A DNA stretch of 56,055 nt, taken from assembly GCA_016195825.1 (NCBI GenBank), contig JACPYV010000112.1, positions 1 to 56,055 of the forward strand, given 5' to 3'. Origin of the DNA: Burkholderiales bacterium. Its GTDB lineage: Bacteria; Pseudomonadota; Gammaproteobacteria; Burkholderiales; Burkholderiaceae_C. The notes beneath the pieces were generated by a model that was not told the DNA's origin, did not search any database, and was given only the letters and a program-made list of their open reading frames with translations. Positions 17,534 to 26,439 of this stretch are shown here, in pieces (position 1 is the stretch's first letter; every line of letters begins with the position of its first letter). The position numbers and the translations under genes are program-made.

Positions 17534-19918
17534 ATGGCCACCATTCCCAAGCCGGCCCGGCCCGGCACCACTGCCACGCATCTTGCCCGCGCACTGCAGA
17601 CGGCTGCCACGGCGGACGACGACAGCAACGAACCGCTGGACGACGACTTCCACTTCGTGCTGGGCGAGCTGCTGGCCGCCTACAAGCCGGTGCTGTCGGC
17701 CGACCTGCAGCGCGCCGAATCGCCTGACGTGCTGATCAAGGACGCCCTTGCCAACCCGCCAAGCTGCGAGGACGAGTTCGCGCAGGCGATGGCGCTGTTC
17801 GAGCGCTTCAGCAACGAGGAGGTGGCGCAGCGCCTGCTGCCCGCCGAGATGCGCGAGCTACTGGGGCCGCTGGAGCGCTGGCGCTGGTGCCTGCTGCACC
17901 TGCGCTGCTGCATCGTCTTCGGCTGGCTGATGTGCCGCGGGCCGCGCGGCTTCCGCGGCTCCAGCTACTACCTGTGGCGCTACTGGCGCTGCGTGCGCGA
18001 GGTGCTGGGTGCGCCGGTGGCCAACCCGCCCACCGCCGCCGAGAGGGCCGACTTCAACCAGCTCGTCAAGGCGCTGGCCGAGGCCTACAAGCCCTACCTC
18101 GACGATCAGCTCGCCACGGTCGATTTCGCGCAAGGCTTGCCCGAGCAGGTGATGTCCGGCCAGGTGGACTGCTTCGAGGACGGTGACGCCAGCACGCAGA
18201 TCCTGGAACGCCTGCTCAGCACCGACACCGCTGCCGCGCTGATGGGCCGCGAGCTGATCGCCAAGCACCGCGCCGACCCCTTCTTCTGGTTCTGCCGCTG
18301 CTGGTGCCTGTGCGCCATCCGCTTCGGCTGCTGCCTGGCACGGGCGCGCAACCTGCGCGACGTGTTCCGCTGCCTGCGCAGCTACCGCGCCTGCCTGCGC
18401 CGCTGCCAGCGCCCGCTGCACTGTGCGCTGACCGGGCCTTCGGGCTGCGTGCGGGGCGAGACAGACATCCTGCCCGGCCGCATCCTGGAGCCCGTGCATG
18501 GCGACGCTGAGGGCAGCAACTTCGGCCATTACCTGATCGAAGTGCGCAGCCCTGGCGGCAACCTGCTCAGTGGCGCCGTGGTCTACCCCAACAACCTTGC
18601 CCTGCCCGACGTGGCGGCAGCCCAAGGCAACTTCTCCGTCTCCGGCGGCACGCTGGGTTGGGTGGACACGCGCAAGTGCGCGGTCGACGCCGGCGTCGAG
18701 CTGCTGAGTTCCACCACGTTCACGTTGACGCTGCGCGTCTTCGCGCTGGACGGCAGCGAGCTCAAGCCGCCTTGCACAGGCAGCTTCTCGCTATCCGTCA
18801 ACGAGGTCTACATCAAGCGCGTCAGCACGCCCTGGTCGGTGGACTACCCCGATCCGCCGGAGCCGCTGCGTGCCGTCGACAACCCGGCGGCCACGCTGTC
18901 CACGGTGGGCGGCGACATGCATGTGCGCGGCGCGGCCAACGTCTACGGCTGCGCCAGCGAGAAGATCCGCCGCTACCGCATCTGGGCCATCCCCGACCCG
19001 ATGTTCAGCGAGCCGCAACCCGCGCCGTTCAGCAGCATCGTGCCGGGTGGCGACTGGCGGCTGGTTACCGACATCGAGTTCAACCCGATGAGCATCCCCC
19101 AGCCCAGCGGCCCGCCGATCAACTACACGGCCGACCAGGTACGTGCCAGCAACGTGCTGGACGGCGACCCGACGCCCAGCGTGCTCACGAACGACTGGAG
19201 CTCGCGTAGCGAGTGCATCTGCGTGCACATCGACTCGACGAACTTCTGCACCTGCTGGAACATCCCCTCCCTGGCGCCCAAGATCTTCCACAGCACGACG
19301 CTGCTGCCGCAGGACCCGGCGCACCACCAGGGCGCCACCGGCAAGTTCAGCGTCCTGCTGCAAGTCATCGACACGGCCGGCAACACCTACTACGACATCC
19401 AGCGCGTCTGGATAGACAACGAGCCCATCCAGGCGGCAATCGTCGGCATCGGCAGCCAAGCCCCCTGCTCCGACATGTACACGCAGACCCCGGAAGGCAT
19501 GTTCAAGACCGTGGACGTGCGCGGCCATGCCTGGGACGAATACATCGACCGCGGCGACCTCAGTGCACCGACCAGCGACAACTTCGGCGGCTACCAGGTG
19601 CGCTTCGTCAAGCAGGGCGCGTTGTCGCCGCAGGTCGTGCTGGTCAACTCGACAAACACCGTGCCGGCCCGCGCGCTGGCGCTGCCCGCCGAGAGCCTGG
19701 CCACCGGCACCCTGACGCCCTGGAACCTGCAGGTGTTGGACGCCGCCAGCAACCCGCTGGGGCTGCCTGCCGACCAACTGCTGGGCCCGGGCGAGGCCTG
19801 CGTCTACAACGTCATCCTCGAGGCCTGGGACCGGACCGTCGTCGACGAGGGCACCGTGCATGCGTCGCCTTGGATCCTGTTCCCGATCAAGATCATCAAC
19901 GGGCCGGAGCCCGTGTGA
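17534..19918 (+). CDS. uncharacterised Cys/Trp-rich protein with internal duplication
   Basis: A 794-aa protein that I do not recognise. ATG 17534 is preceded by AAGGAGG, a strong ribosome site, so it is preferred over upstream in-frame codons. The N-terminal third is duplicated: residues about 45-156 and 179-287 share an AYKP segment, a Cys-containing acidic stretch and a Cys/Trp-rich hydrophobic helix (RWRWCLLHLRCCIVFGWLMC against FFWFCRCWCLCAIRFGCCLA), then Arg-rich tails. From about residue 300 the protein looks beta-rich, with repeated Ser/Thr/Pro strands suggesting Ig-like or carbohydrate-type sandwiches. No signal peptide or catalytic motif is visible. It is followed after 7 nt by the DUF1360 gene. 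Confidence 0.8.
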   Translation: MATIPKPARPGTTATHLARALQTAATADDDSNEPLDDDFHFVLGELLAAYKPVLSADLQRAESPDVLIKDALANPPSCEDEFAQAMALFERFSNEEVAQRLLPAEMRELLGPLERWRWCLLHLRCCIVFGWLMCRGPRGFRGSSYYLWRYWRCVREVLGAPVANPPTAAERADFNQLVKALAEAYKPYLDDQLATVDFAQGLPEQVMSGQVDCFEDGDASTQILERLLSTDTAAALMGRELIAKHRADPFFWFCRCWCLCAIRFGCCLARARNLRDVFRCLRSYRACLRRCQRPLHCALTGPSGCVRGETDILPGRILEPVHGDAEGSNFGHYLIEVRSPGGNLLSGAVVYPNNLALPDVAAAQGNFSVSGGTLGWVDTRKCAVDAGVELLSSTTFTLTLRVFALDGSELKPPCTGSFSLSVNEVYIKRVSTPWSVDYPDPPEPLRAVDNPAATLSTVGGDMHVRGAANVYGCASEKIRRYRIWAIPDPMFSEPQPAPFSSIVPGGDWRLVTDIEFNPMSIPQPSGPPINYTADQVRASNVLDGDPTPSVLTNDWSSRSECICVHIDSTNFCTCWNIPSLAPKIFHSTTLLPQDPAHHQGATGKFSVLLQVIDTAGNTYYDIQRVWIDNEPIQAAIVGIGSQAPCSDMYTQTPEGMFKTVDVRGHAWDEYIDRGDLSAPTSDNFGGYQVRFVKQGALSPQVVLVNSTNTVPARALALPAESLATGTLTPWNLQVLDAASNPLGLPADQLLGPGEACVYNVILEAWDRTVVDEGTVHASPWILFPIKIINGPEPV

Positions 19919-19925
19919 GGTGGTC

Positions 19926-20240
19926 ATGACCCTGGACGACTTCGGCTTCTGGCCGCGGCTGGCGCTGGCCGTGCTTGCCGGCTGGCGCATCACGCACCTG
20001 CTGGCGGCCGAGGACGGGCCCTTCGGCTTGGTGCTGAAGCTGCGCGAGCGTCTGGGGCAAGGCATCTGGGGACAGCTGATGGACTGCCCCTACTGCGTGT
20101 CGCTGTGGGTGGCGATGCCACTGGCGCCGCTGCTGGCCACCGACTTGCTCGGCTGGGGCTTGAGTGCGCTGGCGCTGTCCGGCGCCGTCTGCATCATTGA
20201 GGCGGCGCTGGACGTCGCCGCCTCAAATCACAAGGAGTGA
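19926..20240 (+). CDS. DUF1360 family membrane protein
   Basis: A 104-aa small membrane protein. The features WRITHLLAAEDGPFGLVLKL, GQLMDCPYCVSLWVAM and a terminal hydrophobic helix are those of the DUF1360 family as I know it, which has no established biochemical role. The Cys-x-x-Cys pair sits at a membrane boundary. It is preceded by a GAGGTGG ribosome site 7 nt after the stop of the 794-aa gene and followed after 4 nt by the 84-aa MGCC gene, so the three form one operon. Confidence 0.85.
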   Translation: MTLDDFGFWPRLALAVLAGWRITHLLAAEDGPFGLVLKLRERLGQGIWGQLMDCPYCVSLWVAMPLAPLLATDLLGWGLSALALSGAVCIIEAALDVAASNHKE

Positions 20241-20244
20241 CGAC

Positions 20245-20499
20245 ATGGGTTGCTGCGGACAAGGCCGGGCGGCGCTGCGCCAGGCTCAGAACACCACCTC
20301 CCCCACCGCGGCGCGCCCCGCCGCCGGCCCGGCCGAGCGGCGCGTGCTGGTGCACTACCGCGCCAGCGCGCCGGTCGCCGTGCGCGGGGTGGCAAGCGGG
20401 CGGCTGTACGAATTCGACGCCGCTCAGCCGACGCTCTATGTCGCCGAAGGCGACGCGGTGGCGCTGCTGCGGTCGAGGTGGTTTGAGCGACGGGATTGA
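20245..20499 (+). CDS. small MGCC-type protein, function unknown
   Basis: An 84-aa protein starting MGCCGQGRAALRQAQNT after the ribosome site AAGGAG, 4 nt behind the DUF1360 stop. The N-terminal GCC is followed by a low-complexity Ala/Pro linker, then a conserved-looking globular part (VLVHYRASAPVAVRGVASG, GRLYEFDAAQPTLYVAEGD, ending ALLRSRWFERRD). I recall similar short proteins in phage-derived or accessory loci but cannot name a family. The coding frame is clearly used, since the start, spacing and operon position all fit. Confidence 0.75.
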   Translation: MGCCGQGRAALRQAQNTTSPTAARPAAGPAERRVLVHYRASAPVAVRGVASGRLYEFDAAQPTLYVAEGDAVALLRSRWFERRD

Positions 20500-20877
20500 G
20501 ACGCCACGCGGAACACTTCAACGCGCTGCGACATCAGCACGGTTGGGCGCCAGCAAGGGGGCTGCTCCAGGCTTGCCGTTTTCCTTCGAGATGGCTTGAG
20601 CCGGCTGCTCCCGACCCATTTGCGACACTCGCCTCGCTTGACTGGGCGCGGAAAACCTGGCGTTCGCGCGGTCAAGCAGCAGCCATCAAAGTTCCACCCG
20701 GTGCAAATTCTGGCTGGCCTCGATTTGCCGCTTGAAAGCGGTCGTACGCGGCACCAGCGAACGCCTCGTCACCTGTCGGTTCCACCAGACCATGGCGGCA
20801 AAGCAAAAGGCCAGACGCGCTCGATCCCTGCATTCGAGCCGACACCTCGTCAGCCACGCGCAACCGCTTTTCGACTA

Positions 20878-20936
20878 CCTTCGCGGACAAGGCTTCGGCA
20901 ATGAGTTGCGCGGACGAAACAATGCGTCCGCGAAGG
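20878..20936. repeat. 11-bp inverted repeat with an internal third copy
   Basis: CCTTCGCGGAC (20878-20888) and GTCCGCGAAGG (20926-20936) are perfect inverted complements separated by 37 nt. Inside the spacer a further CGCGGACG (20909-20916) pairs perfectly with CGTCCGCG (20925-20932) across an 8-nt loop. So CGCGGAC occurs three times, twice direct and once inverted. The set lies just upstream of a possible promoter and about 80 nt before the first gene of the cluster, where it could be an operator or a competing-hairpin element. Confidence 0.6.
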
Positions 20937-20946
20937 CTCGATGGAG

Positions 20947-20974
20947 TTGACTGCCACGCCATCTACGTTAGGCT
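20947..20974 (+). promoter_or_regulatory. possible sigma70-type promoter for the DUF6603 cluster
   Basis: TTGACT at 20947-20952 matches five of six bases of the -35 consensus. TAGGCT at 20969-20974, 16 nt later, is a weak -10. The pair is 42 nt upstream of the ATG at 21016 and 11 nt after the inverted repeat. Confidence 0.3.
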
Positions 20975-21015
20975 ACTCGGCAGTGGCCGGGGCGGCTGCA
21001 TAGATCGAGGTGTCG

Positions 21016-24000
21016 ATGACCCACCCGACCCTGCTGGTCCCGAGCCATCTGGATGCGCTCGTTCTTGTAGAACCACGTTTGTCGGTCGGCCCATCGGCGC
21101 ACTTCGCGCGCCTGCCGCATGTTTGGAAGGGCACCGATGCCAACGCGGACGTCCCCAATCTTGGCAACTCGATCGTGGCGCCTCCTTTCCAGGACCAGAG
21201 CTTCCTGCTGGCTCCGGGCGTACACCTGCACTGGGCCCTGCCAGATGGACTGACGCGCGCGCGCCATTCCGAGCATGCGAGTCCGCAGGAGGTCGGCGGC
21301 GAAGCTGGCTTCCCCGCCGTGCCGAACCGATGGCTCGTTGCACGCCGCCGCCAACACGCGGGGCGCTGGGTGATCGAGGCCTCGTGGGTGGTCGAGAGCG
21401 ACTATCTCTGGCCCGAGGACCACAGTGCCACCGATCCCGTGAGCGTGCCGAGTGCCTGGGCCGACAGCGCTTCGACTCGGCCCTATCGACTGATGGGCAG
21501 GCGGACGGCTCACAGCGCATACCCCGCAGGGCTCGACGGCGGCCGACACCTCGCGCGGCCGCTTACCGCCATGGGTTACGGGGACCCGGCGTTCGCGACG
21601 GTCTACCAGAACTGCCACAGCGTGTTCGGCCTGCACGATCCTGTCGTCCCTTCGACCGAAACCCGCTACGACGTCTTCGGCTGGTACAGCGACTCCCGGC
21701 ACGACCCGCTAGGTCACGCCTTGCGCGCGAAGGAGGATGACGCTTCCAGGGGCGCCGAGGTCGAATCACGGTTCGGCTGGAAGGTTCTCGAAACAGGAAA
21801 GATTCCCCCGAACACGCAGACGCTCTGCTACGTCAGCATGACCGTTCCCGCACAGCGCACGCCGAGGCAGCGCAGCCGACAGGTCGAGATTGCAATCGGC
21901 AATACGGCAAGTGAGGCGCTGTCGGCTTTCCTCGCCAGCAATATCGGCGGCGGCACCGCGCGCGACGCGGTGGAGGATCAGCTCGAATCCATCCTGCTGA
22001 AGCAGCGCCTGGCCGGCAAGGAGCTCGACAAGGCAGCAAGACTGGCAGACGCGCGGCACGAAAAAGGATTCGTCGCCACCTTCGGCGGCTGGGTCTGGGC
22101 GGTCAAACCGCAGGAACGTCCTGACCACCGCGTGCAGGACGCCGATCATGAACGCGAAGATCCGGCCGCTTCCCTCGACCCTGAACTGGCAAATCGGCTC
22201 ACGCAGCTCAACAAACTGCAACGCGTGCATGACCGCAGCATCAACGACGTGGAAGCGGCGCGCGGTCAACTCTTTGCGGACTGGTGCAAGTACATGCGCG
22301 TCGTCCATCCGCCGGAGGCGACATGGCAGGACCATGAGACGTTCGACGGCGACGAACTCCGTGTCTTCATCGAGCAACAGGCCGAGGCGCTGCAGGGTCT
22401 TGTGCAGACAGGGTTCGACAAGAGCGCCGCCGCGCTGGGCAACGCTCTCAGCTTCGCGCAGGAGCGCGTCGCCGAAATCAATCGTTCCGGCGCGAGGACC
22501 GGCGCGAAGCTGCTCGAATTGCAGAAGCTCCCCGGGCCGCGTTTCTATCGACCGACCGAACCGGTCGTATTGATTCACGGCAAGGCCGTTCGCGTCACCG
22601 AGCGCCACGGGCAGGACGGGCGCGAGGACGCGGACAACCTGCTGCGCTGCAAGCTGACCACGAGGTCCCTGCTTTCGTCGGAGCGCAAACCGGATCTCGA
22701 GGCGCTCTGCGCGGAAATCGATTTGCTGCGGCCCGTAGGCCAGGATGGCAAGCCGCCCGCCGAGCGCATCGGCTTTTGCGCGTGGGAAGACCCGTGGCAT
22801 CCCATCCTTCTCGAGTGGGAGGTCGAACTGCTGCCGATCGCGCGCAGCGGCTCGGGCGGCAGTACCGAGTACTCGCCGGACCACATCACGAGTCGCTACG
22901 CCCTAGCGCTCAACGAGGTCGATCTGGCTGCCGTCGATGCTGTACCGAGGGACAAGCAGCACATGAGGACCTACCAGGGCTCGTCGATCCTGACGCCACA
23001 CGCCCTGCGCCAACATGACCTGGCGCTGCGGGGCTATGTGGTCGAGCACTGCCATTGCACCCACGAGCATCTCGAAGACAACCGGGCGCTGGTCGAAGCA
23101 GAGCACCGCGCGAAGCTCGCAAGGCATGGCCAGGCCGAAGACGACCCTGTCTGCGCGGCCCTATGCGCGTTGGGTGAGTTGGACGGCAAGGAATTCCTCT
23201 CGCAGTCGCTGACCGGCGTCAACGATGCCTTTCTCGGGCTCCACCAGAGTTACCAGCTCCCCATCTCCGACCCGCTGGGGTTCGAATGTGAGCGAGATCT
23301 CGCCCGACGCGTACGCGACCTCGTGCTTTCCTTCAACCGAAGCGCTCCAGCCGATGCCGGCGACTTCGAACCCATCCGCGCCGGCCGATTCCTGGTCAAG
23401 CGCCTTCGCCTCGTCGATACCTTTGGCCAGATCGAGGATCTCGATGTCCGCAATGCGCGGCAGCACGTGTCCCGCTCGCTTCGGGTCGGTGACGGCAGCG
23501 AGCCTGTTCTGCCGCCCCGCTTCGTGCAGCCGGCACGCGTGAATCTGCGCTGGCTGTCAACGACCGACGAAACCGCTGAATCGGGCGCGGTGCCGGCATC
23601 TACCCCGATTTGCGGCTGGGTGATCGTCGACCACCTCGACCTGAGCCTGCTGATCTACGACGCCCACGGGCGAGCGCTCGGCGTTATCTCCAGCGGAAGC
23701 GGGGCCGGTCTGTGGCAGGCCGGCTGGCAGGCGGCGCCAGGCAACGACGCGGCGACCCAGATCTGGGACATCGTCGACCCTCATCTGCGCAGTGTCGCGG
23801 AGTGGTTCGTCGCCCGGCCCCGGGCGAAGGACTGGGAAGACATTCTGGGCAAGATCGACACGGCCCTGGACAACATCGCGCCGGAAGCCGCCTCGCAGTG
23901 CGAAGACCTCGCGGTCCTGATGGGCCGACCGCTGGCCGTCACGCGGGCACACCTGAGCGTGTCTCTGGCCGGTCCGCCGGCGATCCATCAAGGCGAGCAA

Positions 24001-24594
24001 GCGCTCTTTACCGACGTCCGCAAGGGTAGCCGCCAGAGCGACAAGTTCGAAGACGTCCGGGTCCCGGTGCGCCTGGGCGCGCACGAACGAGCGAACGACG
24101 GACTGGTGGCGTACTGGCGGCAGGTCGGCGACCGTCTCGAACCGGAGGCCCATTGGCCGCAGTCGGAGGCTGTGGCTCCGATCCTCGTGGCGCCTTCCTC
24201 GCGCGCGGCTCCGCAGATCCTGACGATGCTGGTCGACCCGCTGGCGGAAATCCACGCCACCTCGGGCGTCCTGCCCACCAAGTCGATCACGATTCCCGCA
24301 AGCATGTACGTCGCCGAGTTGAAGCGCATCGAACTGACGTTGCGCTCCCTCGGGCCGATCCTCACCAGGATGGGTCGCCTCGATCTTCCGCTACCGGTCG
24401 AACCGGGCTACGCGTGGTCCTGGATCGAGCGAGACGACCATGGGTGGTCCTGGGTCGCGGGCGACTTGGGTGCGAGCGAAGACGACGGCGTGTTCTCCGG
24501 CCCAATCCTCGCGCGCGAGGGATGGTTGCGACTGACGAAGGTGGATGCGCCCGAGTCCGGTGCTTCCGATGCCCGGGCCCCTGGGACGACTTGA
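21016..24594 (+). CDS. large uncharacterised protein, first gene of the DUF6603 cluster
   Basis: A 1192-aa protein with no catalytic motif that I can identify. The ATG at 21016 follows GAGG with 5-nt spacing. Visible landmarks are GVHLHWALPDGLT near residues 70-81, FPAVPNRWLVARR near residue 100, a helical and probably coiled-coil segment at about 390-510, and ICGWVIVDHLDLSLLIYDAHG near 866-888. From memory, the LHWALPD motif and the HLD..L.IYD..GRALG motif recur in large hypothetical proteins of actinobacteria, cyanobacteria and myxobacteria, but I know of no function. No signal peptide or membrane segment is seen. The next gene begins 18 nt after its stop. Confidence 0.75.
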   Translation: MTHPTLLVPSHLDALVLVEPRLSVGPSAHFARLPHVWKGTDANADVPNLGNSIVAPPFQDQSFLLAPGVHLHWALPDGLTRARHSEHASPQEVGGEAGFPAVPNRWLVARRRQHAGRWVIEASWVVESDYLWPEDHSATDPVSVPSAWADSASTRPYRLMGRRTAHSAYPAGLDGGRHLARPLTAMGYGDPAFATVYQNCHSVFGLHDPVVPSTETRYDVFGWYSDSRHDPLGHALRAKEDDASRGAEVESRFGWKVLETGKIPPNTQTLCYVSMTVPAQRTPRQRSRQVEIAIGNTASEALSAFLASNIGGGTARDAVEDQLESILLKQRLAGKELDKAARLADARHEKGFVATFGGWVWAVKPQERPDHRVQDADHEREDPAASLDPELANRLTQLNKLQRVHDRSINDVEAARGQLFADWCKYMRVVHPPEATWQDHETFDGDELRVFIEQQAEALQGLVQTGFDKSAAALGNALSFAQERVAEINRSGARTGAKLLELQKLPGPRFYRPTEPVVLIHGKAVRVTERHGQDGREDADNLLRCKLTTRSLLSSERKPDLEALCAEIDLLRPVGQDGKPPAERIGFCAWEDPWHPILLEWEVELLPIARSGSGGSTEYSPDHITSRYALALNEVDLAAVDAVPRDKQHMRTYQGSSILTPHALRQHDLALRGYVVEHCHCTHEHLEDNRALVEAEHRAKLARHGQAEDDPVCAALCALGELDGKEFLSQSLTGVNDAFLGLHQSYQLPISDPLGFECERDLARRVRDLVLSFNRSAPADAGDFEPIRAGRFLVKRLRLVDTFGQIEDLDVRNARQHVSRSLRVGDGSEPVLPPRFVQPARVNLRWLSTTDETAESGAVPASTPICGWVIVDHLDLSLLIYDAHGRALGVISSGSGAGLWQAGWQAAPGNDAATQIWDIVDPHLRSVAEWFVARPRAKDWEDILGKIDTALDNIAPEAASQCEDLAVLMGRPLAVTRAHLSVSLAGPPAIHQGEQALFTDVRKGSRQSDKFEDVRVPVRLGAHERANDGLVAYWRQVGDRLEPEAHWPQSEAVAPILVAPSSRAAPQILTMLVDPLAEIHATSGVLPTKSITIPASMYVAELKRIELTLRSLGPILTRMGRLDLPLPVEPGYAWSWIERDDHGWSWVAGDLGASEDDGVFSGPILAREGWLRLTKVDAPESGASDARAPGTT

Positions 24595-24612
24595 TGCAGA
24601 CCTAAGGTGACC

Positions 24613-26367
24613 ATGAAAAATCACGCCCTTCCGCTGGATTTCCAACTTCACAACGCCAACGGCGAAGCCGTCCTGGTCCTCGGTGGGACGCTCGACATGA
24701 CACTGGAGATCCGCAACAACCTGCCGACTCCGCTGTACCTCAGCGAACTGAAGCAGCAGCACCATTTTTCGTTGCGCTTTCGGTCCGGTGTCCTGCGCGA
24801 CCACCACATCCACGCCGACAAGGCCGATCTCGTCGACTGGCATGTGGACACGGCCAAGGAACAAGGCGACGTGCTCGTCCGGCTGCGCCACAAAACCCTC
24901 AGCACCTGGCCCGCCGGCCACACGCTGAAGCTGACGCTCCAAGGACTGCGCGGTGAAGTAGCCGGCGGAACGCGCGCGACGCGCGTCGAACTGGACTACC
25001 AGCACATCAGCGACCGGCACGAGCCCGGCTCGCTCATCGTGGGCAAGCCGCGGCACCACCAGATGGTGATCACCATGCCGTCACCGGCGCCGCCACAGCG
25101 CACTTTGCTGGAAGCCCATTTTGTCGGCGATACCGGCAATGTCGTGCTGAACGACGGCAAGCCACACGACTACACACTCCGACTTCGCCTCACCAACCCG
25201 ACACCTCATTGGCTGCTTCTCAAGCGCATCACCGAACTGCGACTGACCTTGACCTGCGGCGACAAGGATGCGCCAGGGGCGCTGGCCACTTGCAAGGAAT
25301 TGCTGGGCTGGGAAGTCACCGCAAGCGTCCTGTCACCGGCCTCCGATCTCGGCGAGGCGGCGGTAGAGGCAAAAGACAGAGGCTGGATTCCGCGGCCGGA
25401 CAGCGACCGCGTCAGCAGGATTCCCCTCGACTGCATTGTTGCGAAGCACGATCCGGTGTGGACGCTTCGCGCACCGGAGAACCTGCCCGGCCCTCTGGAA
25501 CTCCGGCCCGACGGATTCCTGGAAATCCAGATCGCGAAGATCGTGACCGGCCACGCGAACGGGCCGTCCGGCGTCCGTGTCCAGTGGCTGGACATCTCCC
25601 ATCCCGACGCCGACTTGTCCGGAGAGCTCGTCGCGACGCTCCAGAAGTCACCGCTGGTGGTCGTGGGCGGCAAGGTGGGCATCGGGACAACCCGGCCGGA
25701 GGCGGCACTCGCTGTCGAAGGTGATCTCCACATCCACGGGCGACTGCGAGCATCCGAAGGCCTCGAGGTCGCCGGAGTACTGAAGGTGACAGAGGGGCTC
25801 GAACTCGGCAATGCCAAATTGCGCGCACGGGCGTTTCGAGAGAAGAAAACAGCGCGGACGGTCGCTCAGCATTGCACGGAGGATGAGTTCGAAGCGTTCA
25901 AGGATTGGCCCACGTCGCTTGCCGCACTCGAGCCCCTGACATTTACGTTTCCTTCCCCGATCCCCAGTGGGTCGTCACTGGCTCACCACGGCGCCGTTCG
26001 GATTCGCGTCGTTCCTGCGACTGAGGATCCGCAGACGCCACCCTCTCCCGTCGCATTCGACTCGGGGCCGATTCCTGCGACCGCGACGTTCAGCGGCACC
26101 GCAATCACGGTGAAAGCCGAGCCAGGGAATCTCGTCACGGTGACAGATATTCCGGTGCAGGGTGGAATGAAAAGTCTGACGATCTCTAGCCTGCTCTGTC
26201 CGGATCAAGCCATTGATCAGCTCCGACTGCGCGAGTTACTCGCAGACATGAGCATCGCCGCAGGCAATTGGGCACACTCGTTTGGCAGAAACGGTTCGAA
26301 GGTTTTCTGGACGATAGAAACCACATATTCTGCAGGGGCCTTTTTCATTGACGTCGCGGGACCGTAA
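24613..26367 (+). CDS. uncharacterised protein with tail-fibre-like GIGTT segment
   Basis: A 584-aa protein. AAGGTGA at 24604-24610 supports ATG 24613 over the GTG within it. The first 330 residues look like two related beta-rich domains, each opening with a similar pattern (FQLHNANGEAVLVLGGTLDM and AHFVGDTGNVVLNDGKPHDY). Near residues 350-395 is VGGKVGIGTTRPEAALAVEG, then DLHIHGRLRASEGLEVAGVL and KVTEGLELG, the repeated beta-strand pattern of trimeric phage-tail-fibre stems and similar surface proteins. The C-terminus is again beta-rich and ends SAGAFFIDVAGP. No catalytic or chaperone domain (such as a peptidase S74 domain) is visible. A structural role is an inference. Confidence 0.75.
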   Translation: MKNHALPLDFQLHNANGEAVLVLGGTLDMTLEIRNNLPTPLYLSELKQQHHFSLRFRSGVLRDHHIHADKADLVDWHVDTAKEQGDVLVRLRHKTLSTWPAGHTLKLTLQGLRGEVAGGTRATRVELDYQHISDRHEPGSLIVGKPRHHQMVITMPSPAPPQRTLLEAHFVGDTGNVVLNDGKPHDYTLRLRLTNPTPHWLLLKRITELRLTLTCGDKDAPGALATCKELLGWEVTASVLSPASDLGEAAVEAKDRGWIPRPDSDRVSRIPLDCIVAKHDPVWTLRAPENLPGPLELRPDGFLEIQIAKIVTGHANGPSGVRVQWLDISHPDADLSGELVATLQKSPLVVVGGKVGIGTTRPEAALAVEGDLHIHGRLRASEGLEVAGVLKVTEGLELGNAKLRARAFREKKTARTVAQHCTEDEFEAFKDWPTSLAALEPLTFTFPSPIPSGSSLAHHGAVRIRVVPATEDPQTPPSPVAFDSGPIPATATFSGTAITVKAEPGNLVTVTDIPVQGGMKSLTISSLLCPDQAIDQLRLRELLADMSIAAGNWAHSFGRNGSKVFWTIETTYSAGAFFIDVAGP

Positions 26368-26439
26368 TAACTGGGCGATCGTCTTTTGACAAGTCATCGT
26401 GCGACGGTTCGATTGCGGCAAGGGAAGGAGAACATCGAA

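Larger units (their letters stand above)
20500..21015. other. 516-nt gene-free stretch ahead of the DUF6603 cluster
   Basis: No reading frame here has a ribosome site, a recognisable product or a convincing composition. Short ORFs exist on both strands (for example minus 20672-20962, 96 aa), but I cannot match them. The region contains the inverted repeat at 20878-20936 and a possible promoter further down. It may include decayed remnants from insertion of the cluster. Confidence 0.5.

Noticed and set aside
20672..20962. 96-aa minus-strand ORF in the gene-free stretch
   Set aside because: No ribosome site, no recognisable family, and it spans the inverted repeats; possible remnant, but not supportable as a gene.
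20967..20973. GTTAGGC resembling an integron attC core site (GTTRRRY)
   Set aside because: No matching RYYYAAC partner site or proper L boxes at attC distance were found, and the following genes are far too large for a cassette.
25675..25800. Prophage or phage-tail locus suggested by the VGIGTT segment
   Set aside because: No capsid, terminase, sheath, baseplate, lysis or integrase genes are present; this motif also occurs in non-phage surface proteins.
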